A stretch of DNA of 45,717 nt, from the NCBI GenBank assembly GCA_024709955.1, contig JANJVS010000127.1:1-45717 (forward strand), given 5' to 3'. A program made the position numbers and the translations under genes. This DNA comes from Rhodocyclaceae bacterium. GTDB taxonomy: Bacteria; Pseudomonadota; Gammaproteobacteria; Burkholderiales; Rhodocyclaceae. Below the pieces are notes generated by a model. It worked only from the letters and a program-made list of their open reading frames with translations, made no database searches and was not told the origin of the DNA. Shown here in pieces: positions 24,971 to 33,105 of this stretch; the first letter of the stretch is position 1, and each line of letters opens with the position of its first letter.

Positions 24971-25927
24971 TCAGCCCCGCACCATCGACATGATCTGCCC
25001 CATGTCGAGATTGCCGGCCTTCTGCCGGATCTCGGGCAGGTACTGGGTCTGCATCTGCTTCGCCGGGCCGAGCAGGCCTTCGAAGGTCTCGCGCAGCAGC
25101 GCGCCGCTCATCTGCCGGCCGCCGGCGTAGTAGCGTTTCGCCACGTGGCCGAGGGCATAGGTGGTGGCGAAGGAGAAGGCGACGCTGGTGGCCGACTTGC
25201 CGATGGATTTGGCGATGCCGCCCGCCGCCTTGCCGAGCAGGCCGCCGAGCAGCTTGCGGCCGAACTGTTCGAGGTATTGCGAGGTGAGGCCGACGCCGAG
25301 GGTGGCCAGCAGTTCGCGGATATGCCCCTGGTCGAGCTCGTGGCCGTGGGCCTTGCCGATGCCATAGACCATCTTGATCTGCAGCGGGATGATCGCCATC
25401 GAGGCCCAGGACTGCGGCAGCAGTTCCAGCGCGCCGTTGAGGATCGCGTAGTTGAGGATGGAGCGGTCGAGTTCGGCGGCGGCGACGTTGGGCACGGCGG
25501 CAACCACTGGACCTATCGCCGCTACTGTGGCCGGCGCGGCCGCCTCGGCCAGTTCCGCCATCGTCTCCGCCTGCTGGTCGAGGGGCGCGGTGACGCCGGC
25601 GTCGAGGCCGAGGGCGCGCGCCAGCGCGGCGAGGAATTGCCGCTCCGCGTCGGTCGTTCGACCGTCGGCATCGCAGACGCAGACGGCCATCTCGTAGGCG
25701 AGCTGGCGGTGGCCCGCGTCGGCGAGCGCGGCGGCGGCGGTTTCGAGGCCGACGCGCTTGAGCAGCACCCCGCGATAGAGGGCGGCGAGGTCGGGCGCGC
25801 CCGGCTCCCCGGCGAGGGATTCGGCGAGCCGGCGGATTTCCTCGCGCTCGCGCTCGTCGTTGGCGCCGTCGGCGAAGGCCGCCAGCAGGGCGATGGTCAG
25901 GATGGCTTGTTGTTGTTCGGGATTCAT
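24971..25927 (-). CDS. TerB-like / DUF697 two-domain protein
   Basis: A 318-residue protein. Residues about 5-120 are helical and resemble the tellurite-resistance TerB domain (LLAAFADGANDEREREEIRRLAE, then VCVCDADGRTTDAERQFLAALARALGL). Residues about 165-275 resemble DUF697 (IIPLQIKMVYGIGKAHGHELD...GKSATSVAFSFATTYALGHVAKRYYAGGRQM), a segment with two membrane-associating helices found in YcjF-like proteins. No catalytic motif is evident. ATG 25927 (MNPEQQQA) follows a GGAAAAA; an earlier in-frame ATG is less likely. It is divergent from the sulfatase-family gene, so the PmrA-type box at 26023 could act on either. Function unknown. Confidence 0.7.
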   Translation of the reverse strand: MNPEQQQAILTIALLAAFADGANDEREREEIRRLAESLAGEPGAPDLAALYRGVLLKRVGLETAAAALADAGHRQLAYEMAVCVCDADGRTTDAERQFLAALARALGLDAGVTAPLDQQAETMAELAEAAAPATVAAIGPVVAAVPNVAAAELDRSILNYAILNGALELLPQSWASMAIIPLQIKMVYGIGKAHGHELDQGHIRELLATLGVGLTSQYLEQFGRKLLGGLLGKAAGGIAKSIGKSATSVAFSFATTYALGHVAKRYYAGGRQMSGALLRETFEGLLGPAKQMQTQYLPEIRQKAGNLDMGQIMSMVRG

Positions 25928-26022
25928 GCGTGTTTTTCCGTGGTTGGTTGGATTGCGGGACAACGCCCGTTTCAGACGGCCGGCCGGCCGGCAAGTTCCC
26001 GGCCGCAGTGTCGCACCCGGGT

Positions 26023-26039
26023 CTTAAGGTCGGCTTAAT
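26023..26039 (+). promoter_or_regulatory. PmrA-type box upstream of the sulfatase-family gene
   Basis: CTTAAG-GTCGG-CTTAAT: two direct half-sites separated by 5 nt, fitting YTTAAK-N5-YTTAAK exactly. It ends 48 nt before ATG 26088, nearly the same distance as the box ahead of the hemolysin-family operon (45 nt). Confidence 0.7.
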
Positions 26040-26087
26040 CCGGCCGGGCGATGCTGCGTCCATCGCCATCCTGTCATTCCGAAACCG

Positions 26088-27956
26088 ATGACCGCCCTGC
26101 CCCCGACCGACCGCATCAACCGCTTCTTCCTGCTCAGCTGGCTCTGGATGACGCTGCACGTGGCCACCTTCACCACGGCCGCGCAGTATTCCACCCCGGC
26201 CGTCGCGCTATGGACGCTGGCGACCACGCTCAGCTACGCCTTCATCTACCTGCTGCCGGCGCTGCTCGTCGGCCACCTGCTGCGGCTTGCACTTCTAAAA
26301 GTCGGCGCCGGCGGCACGGTGGCCGGAGCGCTGGTTGCGCTGACCGGACTGACCCACGTCCTGCTCTTCGCCGACCGCATGATCCACGACATGTACGGCT
26401 TCCACATCAACGGCTTCGTCATCGATCTGGTGACCACGCCCGGCGGCATCGACTCGCTCGGCGCGAACGCCGCCACGCAGCTGACCGCCGCCCTCGTCGT
26501 TCTCGCGCTGCTGGCGCTCCAGGCGGCGACCTGGTGGCTCGCGGTCGTCCGCGCGGCGCCGCTGTTGCCGCGCTGGCTGCGCCTGCGCTGGCTGCTGCCC
26601 GTCCTGCTCGCGCTGACGCTGGCGGAGCGCTTCGCCTACGGCTACAGCGCCGCCACCCATTACGAGCCGATCCTGTTCGCCAGCGAGCGCTATCCGCTCT
26701 ACCTGCCGCTGACCTTCCGCAAGCTCGCCGCGCGCCTCGGCATCGACCGCGTTCCGCAGCAGGCCGGCGTGCGCGTCGACAACGGCCCGCTCGCCTATCC
26801 GCTGGCGCCGCTGCGCGTCGAGCCGCCGGCGCGGCCGCCCAACATCGTCTGGCTGGTGTCCGAATCGCTGCGCTTCGACATGCTCGATCCGGCGATCATG
26901 CCGCGCCTCTGGCAATTCTCGGAGCGGGCGCTGCGCATGGAGCACCACTACAGCGGCGGCAACCTGACGCAGATGGGCGTGTTCTCGATGTTCTACGGCC
27001 TCTACGGCAACTACTGGTTCCCGATGTACGCCGCGCGGCGCACGCCGGTGCTGATGGATGTCATGCAGCAGCAGAACTACCAGTTCAGCCTGCACACCAG
27101 CCAGCGCTTCACCTTCCCGGCCTTCGACAAGACCGTCTTCGCCGGCATGAATCCGGCCGACCTGCACCCGCTGTCCGGCGGCGCGCCGGCCTGGCAGCGC
27201 GACGTGCAGAACATCGACGACCTGCTCGCCTACATCGACAAACGCGACCCGGCGCGGCCCTTCATGACCTACATGTTCTTCGAATCGACCCACGCGCCCT
27301 ACGACTTCCCGCCCGAGGCCGCCATCGCCAAGCCCTACCTCGAGGACTTCAACTACTTGACCACCGATGTCGCCGGCCACATCGGCGCGATCAAGAACCG
27401 CTACATCAACGCCGCCCATCATGTGGATGGCCAGGTCGGCCGCGTCATCGAACACCTGCAACGGAAACAACTGCTCGACAACACCATCGTGATCGTGCTC
27501 GGCGACCATGGCGAGGAGTTCATGGAACGCAGCCGCTGGGGCCATAGCGCCGAATTCAACCGCTTTCAGACCGGCACGCCGGCGGTGCTGTGGGTGCCGG
27601 GCCAGGCGCCGCGCGTCGAGCGCGGCATCACCAGCCATCTCGACATTCCCGCCACGCTGCTGTCACTGCTTGGCGTGCGCAACCCGCCGCGGGACTACTC
27701 GATGGGGCAAGACCTGCTGGCGCCGGATTTCCGTCGCGACTATGCGGTGGCCGCCGACTGGAACCGTCTCGCCTACCTCGGCATGGACTACAAGGTGGCC
27801 TTCCCGATCAACGCCACCGGCGCCGCCGCGCGCGACGAGGTCACCGACGGTAACGACCGGCCGCTCGCCGATCCGGTCGCGGCCAAGACGGCGATCCGTG
27901 CCGCCATGCTGGAGATGATGGGCAACCTGAAGCGCTTCGCTCAGCCGCGCGGCTGA
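26088..27956 (+). CDS. Inner-membrane sulfatase/alkaline-phosphatase superfamily protein (YejM/PbgA-like)
   Basis: A 622-residue protein with five predicted N-terminal TM helices (about 1-185) and a periplasmic sulfatase-fold domain: NIVWLVSESLRFDML (first metal Asp), HHYSGGNLTQMGVFSM (Thr at the nucleophile position), FFESTHAPYDFP and VLGDHGEEFMERSRWGH. This is the layout of YejM/PbgA and of LPS or lipoteichoic-acid modifying enzymes. YejM itself is a regulator of LPS synthesis that lacks hydrolysis, so enzyme versus regulator is open. A 26-bp dispersed repeat lies in frame in the TM2-TM3 loop (KVGAGGTV). The last seven codons (RFAQPRG) come from sequence shared with the 3' flank of the kinase gene at 29641. 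A PmrA-type box precedes it. Confidence 0.85.
   Translation: MTALPPTDRINRFFLLSWLWMTLHVATFTTAAQYSTPAVALWTLATTLSYAFIYLLPALLVGHLLRLALLKVGAGGTVAGALVALTGLTHVLLFADRMIHDMYGFHINGFVIDLVTTPGGIDSLGANAATQLTAALVVLALLALQAATWWLAVVRAAPLLPRWLRLRWLLPVLLALTLAERFAYGYSAATHYEPILFASERYPLYLPLTFRKLAARLGIDRVPQQAGVRVDNGPLAYPLAPLRVEPPARPPNIVWLVSESLRFDMLDPAIMPRLWQFSERALRMEHHYSGGNLTQMGVFSMFYGLYGNYWFPMYAARRTPVLMDVMQQQNYQFSLHTSQRFTFPAFDKTVFAGMNPADLHPLSGGAPAWQRDVQNIDDLLAYIDKRDPARPFMTYMFFESTHAPYDFPPEAAIAKPYLEDFNYLTTDVAGHIGAIKNRYINAAHHVDGQVGRVIEHLQRKQLLDNTIVIVLGDHGEEFMERSRWGHSAEFNRFQTGTPAVLWVPGQAPRVERGITSHLDIPATLLSLLGVRNPPRDYSMGQDLLAPDFRRDYAVAADWNRLAYLGMDYKVAFPINATGAAARDEVTDGNDRPLADPVAAKTAIRAAMLEMMGNLKRFAQPRG
26296..26321 (+). 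repeat. Dispersed 26-bp repeat, copy D (inside the sulfatase-family gene)
   Basis: Reads TAAAAGTCGGCGCCGG then CGGCACGGTG. In frame it encodes KVGAGGTV between two TM helices. Confidence 0.7.
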
Positions 27957-27984
27957 CGCCAGCGCAGACGGGCGGAGAACCCGC
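27929..27984 (-). repeat. Duplicated 3' end of the sensor kinase gene, copy 1
   Basis: The first 46 bases differ from 29629-29674 at only three positions, and weaker similarity continues to about 27984. On the minus strand it reads GGFSARLRWRQPRG-stop, a copy of the C-terminus (GGFVARLRWRQPRG-stop) of the kinase encoded at 29641-30996. With copy 2 it brackets eptA as a direct repeat. Confidence 0.8.
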
Positions 27985-27986
27985 CG

Positions 27987-29603
27987 TCAGTCTGCATCCG
28001 GCCGGCGCACATCGTTGAGCATGTCGAGTTCCGGGCGATAGGCCGTCGACTCGATTTCCAGGAACCCGAGCACCGTATGGAAAAGGTTGTCGTGCGAAAA
28101 GCGCCGGCCACGCTTTTGCTCGAACGCGGCGACGTCGATGTCGTCGAAGTTCGGTGCCAGCCACATCAGCGCCGGCACATGCAACTGGGCGTCGGGCGCC
28201 ACGGCTTTCGGCATGCCGTGCAGATACACGCCACCTTCGCCCAGCGACTCCCCATGATCGCTGACGTAAAACATGCCGGCTTCGAACCGGTCGCTATTGC
28301 GCAGCAACAGGGCGATCACCTTCGACAGGAAGTAATCGGTGTAAAGAATGGCGTTGTCGTAGGCATTGACGATTTCGTCCTTGTCGCACCGGCTGAGATC
28401 GTTGCTGCGGCAAGCCGGCCGAAAGCGTTCGAACTCGGGAGGGTAGCGCCGGTAGTAGGCGGGGCCGTGATTGCCCATCTGGTGCAACACGATCAGGATG
28501 TCACCACTGGGATGAGCATCGATGTATTCCTGGAGCTTGGTCACCATGCCCTCGTCGCGGCATTCCTCGTCGCACGCGGGATTGTTGTCCGGCGTGCGAT
28601 AGTTCTGGTAAGGCACACGCAACGCGACCCCCTTCGAATCCGAATTGTTGTCTAGCCACAACACGTTCGTTCCGGCGCGCTGCACGACGTCGAGGAGGTT
28701 TTCATGACTGCCCGGCGGAGCATCCAGCGCGGCGTCGGCGAACATGCAGGGCAAGGATTCCGCCGTCGCCGTACCGCAGGCCCAGAAGTCGCCGAAGCTG
28801 ATCGCCCCGGCTTCACGCAGGCGGGGATTGGTGTCGCGCGCATAACCGTTGAGGGAAAAGTGGTCGGCGCGCGCCGTTTCGCCGACGACGAGCACGAGAA
28901 GCTCCCGCTCCTTGTCGCCGACGGGAACGCGCGCATCGAGGGCATGCGGCAATGGCGGCCGATCGGCATGCCGCTCACCGCCGGCCGAGACATAACGCAA
29001 CGCGGAATACACCCAGTAGCCGGGATTGGCATGGGCACGCAGCGGCTTGTGCTCGCGCACGAACGAGGCGTAGAAGCTGCCAAAAACAAGAACGATGCCG
29101 ACGAGCGCCAGCAGGGCCGCGCCAAGGAGCTTAAGGCGCGCGACGAGCTCGACACGCCAGCCGCGCCAGAGAAGCTCAACGCGCGTCAGGCCGAACGCGG
29201 GGAGCACGCCCAGTGCAAGCAGGTAGAGCAACAACCGGAAGTTGACCAGGTCGCGCACTTCGGCGGTCTGGGTCTGCGCGGCGTTGCGCAACATGCCGAC
29301 ATCGATGACCACGCCATAGCTGTCCATGAAACTGGCCGCGAGCGCCGACAGCAACAGGATCGGAACCGCCATCGGTTTGGTCGCGCGCGGCGGACACAGG
29401 AACACCAACAAAATCACGTTTACCGCGACCAGCGCGACTGCCAGCGACAGCAGGGGGAGCGCAGTGGCGATGCCAGGCGGATACGTCCGCAGAACGTGGC
29501 CAAAGAAACTGAAGTTGCCGAATGCCGCGAGCAGGACGGCCAGCCAGAAAAGCAGCCGCGCCTCCGTCAGGCGCAGGAAGGATCGTCGCGGTCTATCGGT
29601 CAT
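27987..29603 (-). CDS. eptA: Phosphoethanolamine-lipid A transferase (EptA/PmrC family)
   Basis: A 538-residue enzyme that moves phosphoethanolamine from phosphatidylethanolamine to lipid A at the periplasmic face, lowering negative charge and sensitivity to cationic peptides. Five TM helices (about 15-185) precede the catalytic domain: VGETARADHFSLNGYARDTNP (metal ligand E242), ACGTATAESLPCMF (nucleophile T279), SDHGESLGEGG near 440-450 and a downstream HG. The paired cysteines (in ACGTAT/LPCMF, NPACDEECRD, PACRS/SRCDKD) fit the disulfide pattern of the family. ATG 29603 (MTDRPRRSF) is preferred over an upstream ATG inside the kinase 3' end. It follows the kinase gene by 37 nt: the pmrA-pmrB-eptA order. 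Both flanks carry a 46-bp direct repeat. Confidence 0.92.
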   Translation of the reverse strand: MTDRPRRSFLRLTEARLLFWLAVLLAAFGNFSFFGHVLRTYPPGIATALPLLSLAVALVAVNVILLVFLCPPRATKPMAVPILLLSALAASFMDSYGVVIDVGMLRNAAQTQTAEVRDLVNFRLLLYLLALGVLPAFGLTRVELLWRGWRVELVARLKLLGAALLALVGIVLVFGSFYASFVREHKPLRAHANPGYWVYSALRYVSAGGERHADRPPLPHALDARVPVGDKERELLVLVVGETARADHFSLNGYARDTNPRLREAGAISFGDFWACGTATAESLPCMFADAALDAPPGSHENLLDVVQRAGTNVLWLDNNSDSKGVALRVPYQNYRTPDNNPACDEECRDEGMVTKLQEYIDAHPSGDILIVLHQMGNHGPAYYRRYPPEFERFRPACRSNDLSRCDKDEIVNAYDNAILYTDYFLSKVIALLLRNSDRFEAGMFYVSDHGESLGEGGVYLHGMPKAVAPDAQLHVPALMWLAPNFDDIDVAAFEQKRGRRFSHDNLFHTVLGFLEIESTAYRPELDMLNDVRRPDAD

Positions 29604-29628
29604 GGTCGGTTTTGCCGTTCGGCAAGAC

Positions 29629-29684
29629 GAAACGCTTCGCTCAGCCGCGCGGCTGGCGCCAGCGCAGGCGGGCGACGAAGCCAC
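29629..29684 (-). repeat. Duplicated 3' end of the sensor kinase gene, copy 2 (in place)
   Basis: This is the native 3' end of the kinase gene and 12 nt beyond its stop. It matches 27929-27984. Confidence 0.8.
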
Positions 29685-30996
29685 CCCCCGCGAGGTTTTC
29701 CACCTCCAGGCGCGCGCCGTGCAGCTCGGCGATGCGCCGCACGATGGCGAGGCCGAGGCCGCTGCCCTCGGCGGTCGATTCGCGGCCGCGATAGAAGCGC
29801 TCGATCAGCTTCGGCAACTCCTCCGCAGGCACGCCCGCGCCGGCGTCGCGCACGGCGACAAACGGCTCGCCATGTTCGCAACCGGCGACCACGGTCACCG
29901 GCACGCCCGCTTCGGTATAGCGCAGAGCATTGTCGATCAAATTACGCAGCGCGACGGCGAGCAGGTCGGCGTCGCCGGCGACCGTCGGACCGGGGTCGGC
30001 GATCTCGCCGCCGATGTCCGCGCCGCGCGGCGACCCTTCGCGCGCGGCGGCCAGCGCGTCGCGCGCCAGCGCCGCGAGATCCACCGGCCGGGGCTCCGGC
30101 ACGCGCGCCAGCGGATCGAGGCGTGCCAGGCGCAGCAACTGCTCGACCAGCCGGGTGGCGCGGTCGGTGCCCGCGACGACCTGGGCGAGGGCATGGCCGC
30201 GCGCGGCCGCGTCCGGTGTCGCCTGCGCCACCTGGGCCTGCACGCGCACGGCGGCGAGCGGGGTGCGCAACTCGTGGGCGGCGTCGGCGGTGAAGCGCCG
30301 CTCGTTCTCCAGCGCGCCGCCGAGCCGCAGCAGCAGGCGGTTGAGCGCGCCGACCAGCGGCCGCGCCTCGCGCGGCGTGCGCGTCTCGGGCAGGGCCTGG
30401 AGGTTTTCCGGGGAGCGCGCGGCCACCTCGCCGGCGAGGTCGTCGAGGGGCTTGAGGCCGCGCCGCACCGAGAAGTAGATCAGGCCGAGCAGCAGCGGCA
30501 TAAACAGCACCAGCGGCAGCACGGTCTTGGTGGCGATTTCGTAGGCTTCCTTGTCGCGCAGGCGGATCGACTGGGTGACGAGGATGCGCAGGTCGCCGCT
30601 CGCCGTGACCAGCAGCAGGCCGCGCCACTGCTCTTCCCCATACGCCACGTCCATGTAACCGGGCTCGCCGTCCGCCCGCGCCGGGCCGTGCGGCGAGCGC
30701 GCCAGCACCGCGCCGTCGGCGCGCGCGACGACGAATTCGAGCATCAGCCGGTTGCGCCGCTTCCCGTCGCCGCGCAGCGAGGCGATCTCGGCGGCGAGAT
30801 CGTCCAGATATTCCGGAGCGTGCGTCGCCTGCGCGAGCAGCAGGGCCGCCGACTGGGCCAGCTGCGCGTCCATCAGCTCGTTCACGTCGTGGCGCGCCTG
30901 GCGGTAGCTGAGCGCCCCGGCGAGCGCCCAGACCAGCAGCGTGGCGACGGATACCAGCAGCAGCAGGCGCCGGCGCAGCGAGCTCGGCGCGCCCAT
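29641..30996 (-). CDS. pmrB: Sensor histidine kinase, PmrB/QseC type
   Basis: A 451-residue kinase with TM1 (about 10-30), a periplasmic domain of about 125 residues (VNELMDAQLAQSAALLLAQATHAPEY...), TM2 (about 158-176), HAMP, H241 in ADAAHELRTPLAAVRVQAQ and an ATPase domain (NLIDNALRYTEAG; GSGLGLAIVRRIAELHG). This sequence style is the QseC/PmrB/TctE group. Its ATG overlaps the regulator stop by 1 nt. The pairing with a downstream eptA and nearby PmrA-type boxes argues for a PmrB role; QseC is the alternative name. Confidence 0.85.
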   Translation of the reverse strand: MGAPSSLRRRLLLLVSVATLLVWALAGALSYRQARHDVNELMDAQLAQSAALLLAQATHAPEYLDDLAAEIASLRGDGKRRNRLMLEFVVARADGAVLARSPHGPARADGEPGYMDVAYGEEQWRGLLLVTASGDLRILVTQSIRLRDKEAYEIATKTVLPLVLFMPLLLGLIYFSVRRGLKPLDDLAGEVAARSPENLQALPETRTPREARPLVGALNRLLLRLGGALENERRFTADAAHELRTPLAAVRVQAQVAQATPDAAARGHALAQVVAGTDRATRLVEQLLRLARLDPLARVPEPRPVDLAALARDALAAAREGSPRGADIGGEIADPGPTVAGDADLLAVALRNLIDNALRYTEAGVPVTVVAGCEHGEPFVAVRDAGAGVPAEELPKLIERFYRGRESTAEGSGLGLAIVRRIAELHGARLEVENLAGGGFVARLRWRQPRG

Positions 30997-31658
30997 CAGC
31001 CGGGCTCGCCCAACTGGTAGCCGAGGCCGCGCACGGTGCGGATGAAGTCGGCACCGAGCTTCTTGCGCAGATGGTGGATATACACCTCGACGGTATTGCT
31101 TTCCGCCTCCTCGCCCCAGGCGTAGAGGCTTTCCTCGAGCTGGGCGCGGGTGCGGATGTGGCTCTTGTGGGACAGCAGGTCGTGCAGCAGCGCGTATTCG
31201 CGCGCCGACAGGGCGACCGGCGCGCCGCCGCGCGTCACGCGCTTGGTCGCCGGATCGAGGGCGACCGCGCCGTGCGCCAGGGTGGGGCTCGCCGCCCCGC
31301 CCGCGCGGCGCTGCAGGGCGCGCAGGCGCGCCTGCAGCTCGTTCAGGTCGAAGGGCTTGGTCAGGTAGTCGTCGGCGCCGGCGTCGAGCCCGGCCACCTT
31401 GTCGGCGCTGGTGTCGCGCGCGGTGAGGATCAACACCGGCAGCCGGTCGCCGCGCGCGCGCAGCTCCTTCAGGACGGCCAGGCCGTCGCGCCGGGGCAGG
31501 CCGAGGTCGAGCACGCAGACGTCGTAGGCGTGGTCGAGCAGCGCGCGCCGCGCCGCGTCGCCGTCGCGCGCCCAGTCGACGGCGTAGTCGGCCAGCTTGA
31601 GGCCGGCGCGAATGCCGTCGCCGAGCAAGGCGTCATCTTCGACCAGCAGCGCGCGCAA
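30996..31658 (-). CDS. pmrA: Response regulator, PmrA/QseB type
   Basis: A 220-residue OmpR-family regulator: acidic pocket E7/D8/D9, phospho-acceptor D51 in DVCVLDLGLPRRDG, K in LTKPFDLNEL, and a winged helix with PVALSAREYALLHDLLSHKSHIRTRAQLEESLYAW, typical of PmrA/QseB. The start is TTG directly after the TAA of the TPR gene, so translation is coupled. Two strong half-site pairs (26023 and 35862) match the PmrA box, and the second lies upstream of the operon containing this gene, implying autoregulation. Confidence 0.85.
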   Translation of the reverse strand: MRALLVEDDALLGDGIRAGLKLADYAVDWARDGDAARRALLDHAYDVCVLDLGLPRRDGLAVLKELRARGDRLPVLILTARDTSADKVAGLDAGADDYLTKPFDLNELQARLRALQRRAGGAASPTLAHGAVALDPATKRVTRGGAPVALSAREYALLHDLLSHKSHIRTRAQLEESLYAWGEEAESNTVEVYIHHLRKKLGADFIRTVRGLGYQLGEPG

Positions 31659-32303
31659 TTACTTCGCATCCTTTCCGAGTTTTTCCAACAGGGTCCGCGC
31701 CTCCTTGCGCCGCCCGTCGTCGGCGAGCTCGCGGCCGGGGCGCGGCGCGGCCTTGAGCGCCGCGTCGAGATGGGTGCGCGCTTCCCGCGTCCGGCCGCGT
31801 TCGGCCAGATACTCGCCGTAAAAGAAATTCGGGTCAATACCCGCCGGATTGATCGCCAGCGACTTTCTGAAATACTCTTCCGCGCGGGCCTCGTCGCCGA
31901 AGCCGAGCGGCCAGCCCGGCACCTTGGCGTAGAGGGTGGCGAGGCTCGTCCAGGCCGAACCGTCGAGCGCCCGCTCGTTCATCTTGAGGGCGGCGTCGAG
32001 ACGGTCGCGCGCCTCCTTGGCGAGCGACAGCGCGCCGAGACCGCCACGTGCGCCGGCTTCGCTGGACAGGACGATACCTTCCCAGATCAGCACTTCCGGT
32101 ACATTCGGATTGGCCTCGACCAGCTTGCGCGCCTGTTGGGCCAGGGTTCGGTACAGCTCGGCCTGCCGGTCCGCCGGCTCGCGGTATTTGATCTCGGCCC
32201 AGCGGCTCTGCAACGGGCCGATCAGTTCGTCCGGCGTCGACGCCTGGACGACGGCGCAGAGGCTTCCGAGCAGGGCGGCGAACAGGGCATGCATCCATTT
32301 CAT
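31659..32303 (-). CDS. Secreted tetratricopeptide-repeat protein
   Basis: A 214-residue precursor with a signal peptide (MKWMHALFAALLGSLCAVVQAS) and helical pairs that resemble TPRs: ADRQAELYRTLAQQARKLVEANPNVPEVLIWEG, LAKEARDRLDAALKMNERALDGSAW and EARAEEYFRKSLAINPAG...FYGEYLAERGRTREARTHLDAALKAAP. It is probably periplasmic and may scaffold the proteins of this operon. AGGAG lies 7-8 nt before ATG 32303, and the PmrA-type regulator begins the base after its stop. No specific function can be given. Confidence 0.75.
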   Translation of the reverse strand: MKWMHALFAALLGSLCAVVQASTPDELIGPLQSRWAEIKYREPADRQAELYRTLAQQARKLVEANPNVPEVLIWEGIVLSSEAGARGGLGALSLAKEARDRLDAALKMNERALDGSAWTSLATLYAKVPGWPLGFGDEARAEEYFRKSLAINPAGIDPNFFYGEYLAERGRTREARTHLDAALKAAPRPGRELADDGRRKEARTLLEKLGKDAK

Positions 32304-32316
32304 GATGGTTTCTCCT

Positions 32317-33105
32317 TTACGGGTGCGAAGTGGCGTGGCGCTTGACGACGGGCAGCTTGCCCGCCAGGCCACGGTCGATGAGTCCTGGCGCGAGTCCGTT
32401 GAGCCAGGCGAAGAATTTCTCGGGAAAGCCGAAATGCCGTTCGCCGGCCTCGGCGGCCAATGCCGCGACGACCTGGCGCGCGACGCTTTCCGGCGTGTCG
32501 AGGCGGTTGCCGAGCGCGCGGTTGAGCGCGTTAACGGCGGGCGAATTGAGCGGCGTGTCGATGGCGCGCGGCGCGAGATGGATCACCGCCACCGGCGTGT
32601 CGGCCAGCTCGCGCCGCAGCGCCTGGGAAAAACCGCGCAGCCCGGCCTTGGCCGCCGAGTAGGCGGCGAAGCCGGGGAACGGCAGGCTGCCGAAGGTCGA
32701 GCCGATGTTGACGACGGCCGCGCGCGGGCACGCCTTGAGCGTGGGCAGCAGGGCGTGGGTCAGGCGCATCGGCACGGCCAGGTTGGTCAGCAGGAGCTGC
32801 TCGACATCCCGCCAGTCCTGCCGGTCGAACAGGCCGAAGCCGCCGATGCCGGCGTTGTTGACCAGCACGTTGACGCCGAATTCGCGCGCCGCGCCGACGG
32901 CGGCGGCGATGCCCTCCGGACGGGAGAGGTCGGCGCGCACGCTGGCGTCGTCCGGTCCCAGTGTCGCGGCGAGCGCGGCCAGGCGTTCGGCGTCGCGCCC
33001 CGCCACCAGCACTCGTGCCCCCGCCGCCGCGAGCTGGCGGGCGAGTTCGCGGCCGAGGCCGCCGCTCGCCCCGGTCAGCAGGACGCGCGCATCCCTCAGC
33101 TGCAT
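32317..33105 (-). CDS. Short-chain dehydrogenase/reductase (SDR) of the hemolysin-family operon
   Basis: A 262-residue classical SDR: cofactor motif TGASGGLG (about 11-18), R at the start of the second strand (AGRDAERL, suggesting NADP), NNAGIGG (about 84-90), catalytic Ser in NIGSTFGS and the YSAAK pair. The C-terminal part (FPEKFFAWLNGLAPGLIDRGL) resembles SDRs acting on lipids or long acyl chains. It overlaps the upstream heme-oxygenase-like gene by 10 nt. It probably reduces or oxidises the product of the ligase/oxygenase pair in the same operon; substrate unknown. Confidence 0.85.
   Translation of the reverse strand: MQLRDARVLLTGASGGLGRELARQLAAAGARVLVAGRDAERLAALAATLGPDDASVRADLSRPEGIAAAVGAAREFGVNVLVNNAGIGGFGLFDRQDWRDVEQLLLTNLAVPMRLTHALLPTLKACPRAAVVNIGSTFGSLPFPGFAAYSAAKAGLRGFSQALRRELADTPVAVIHLAPRAIDTPLNSPAVNALNRALGNRLDTPESVARQVVAALAAEAGERHFGFPEKFFAWLNGLAPGLIDRGLAGKLPVVKRHATSHP

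Noticed and set aside
25975-25992. GGCCGGCCGGCCGG run as an origin or CRISPR-like element
   Set aside because: A short GC slippage tract; no spacers, no regular repeat units and no associated genes.
31040-31065. AAGTCGGCACCGAGCTTCTT as a further repeat copy
   Set aside because: Only the first ten bases match, and the coding sense (KKLGADFIRTVRG) is the normal end of an OmpR-type regulator.
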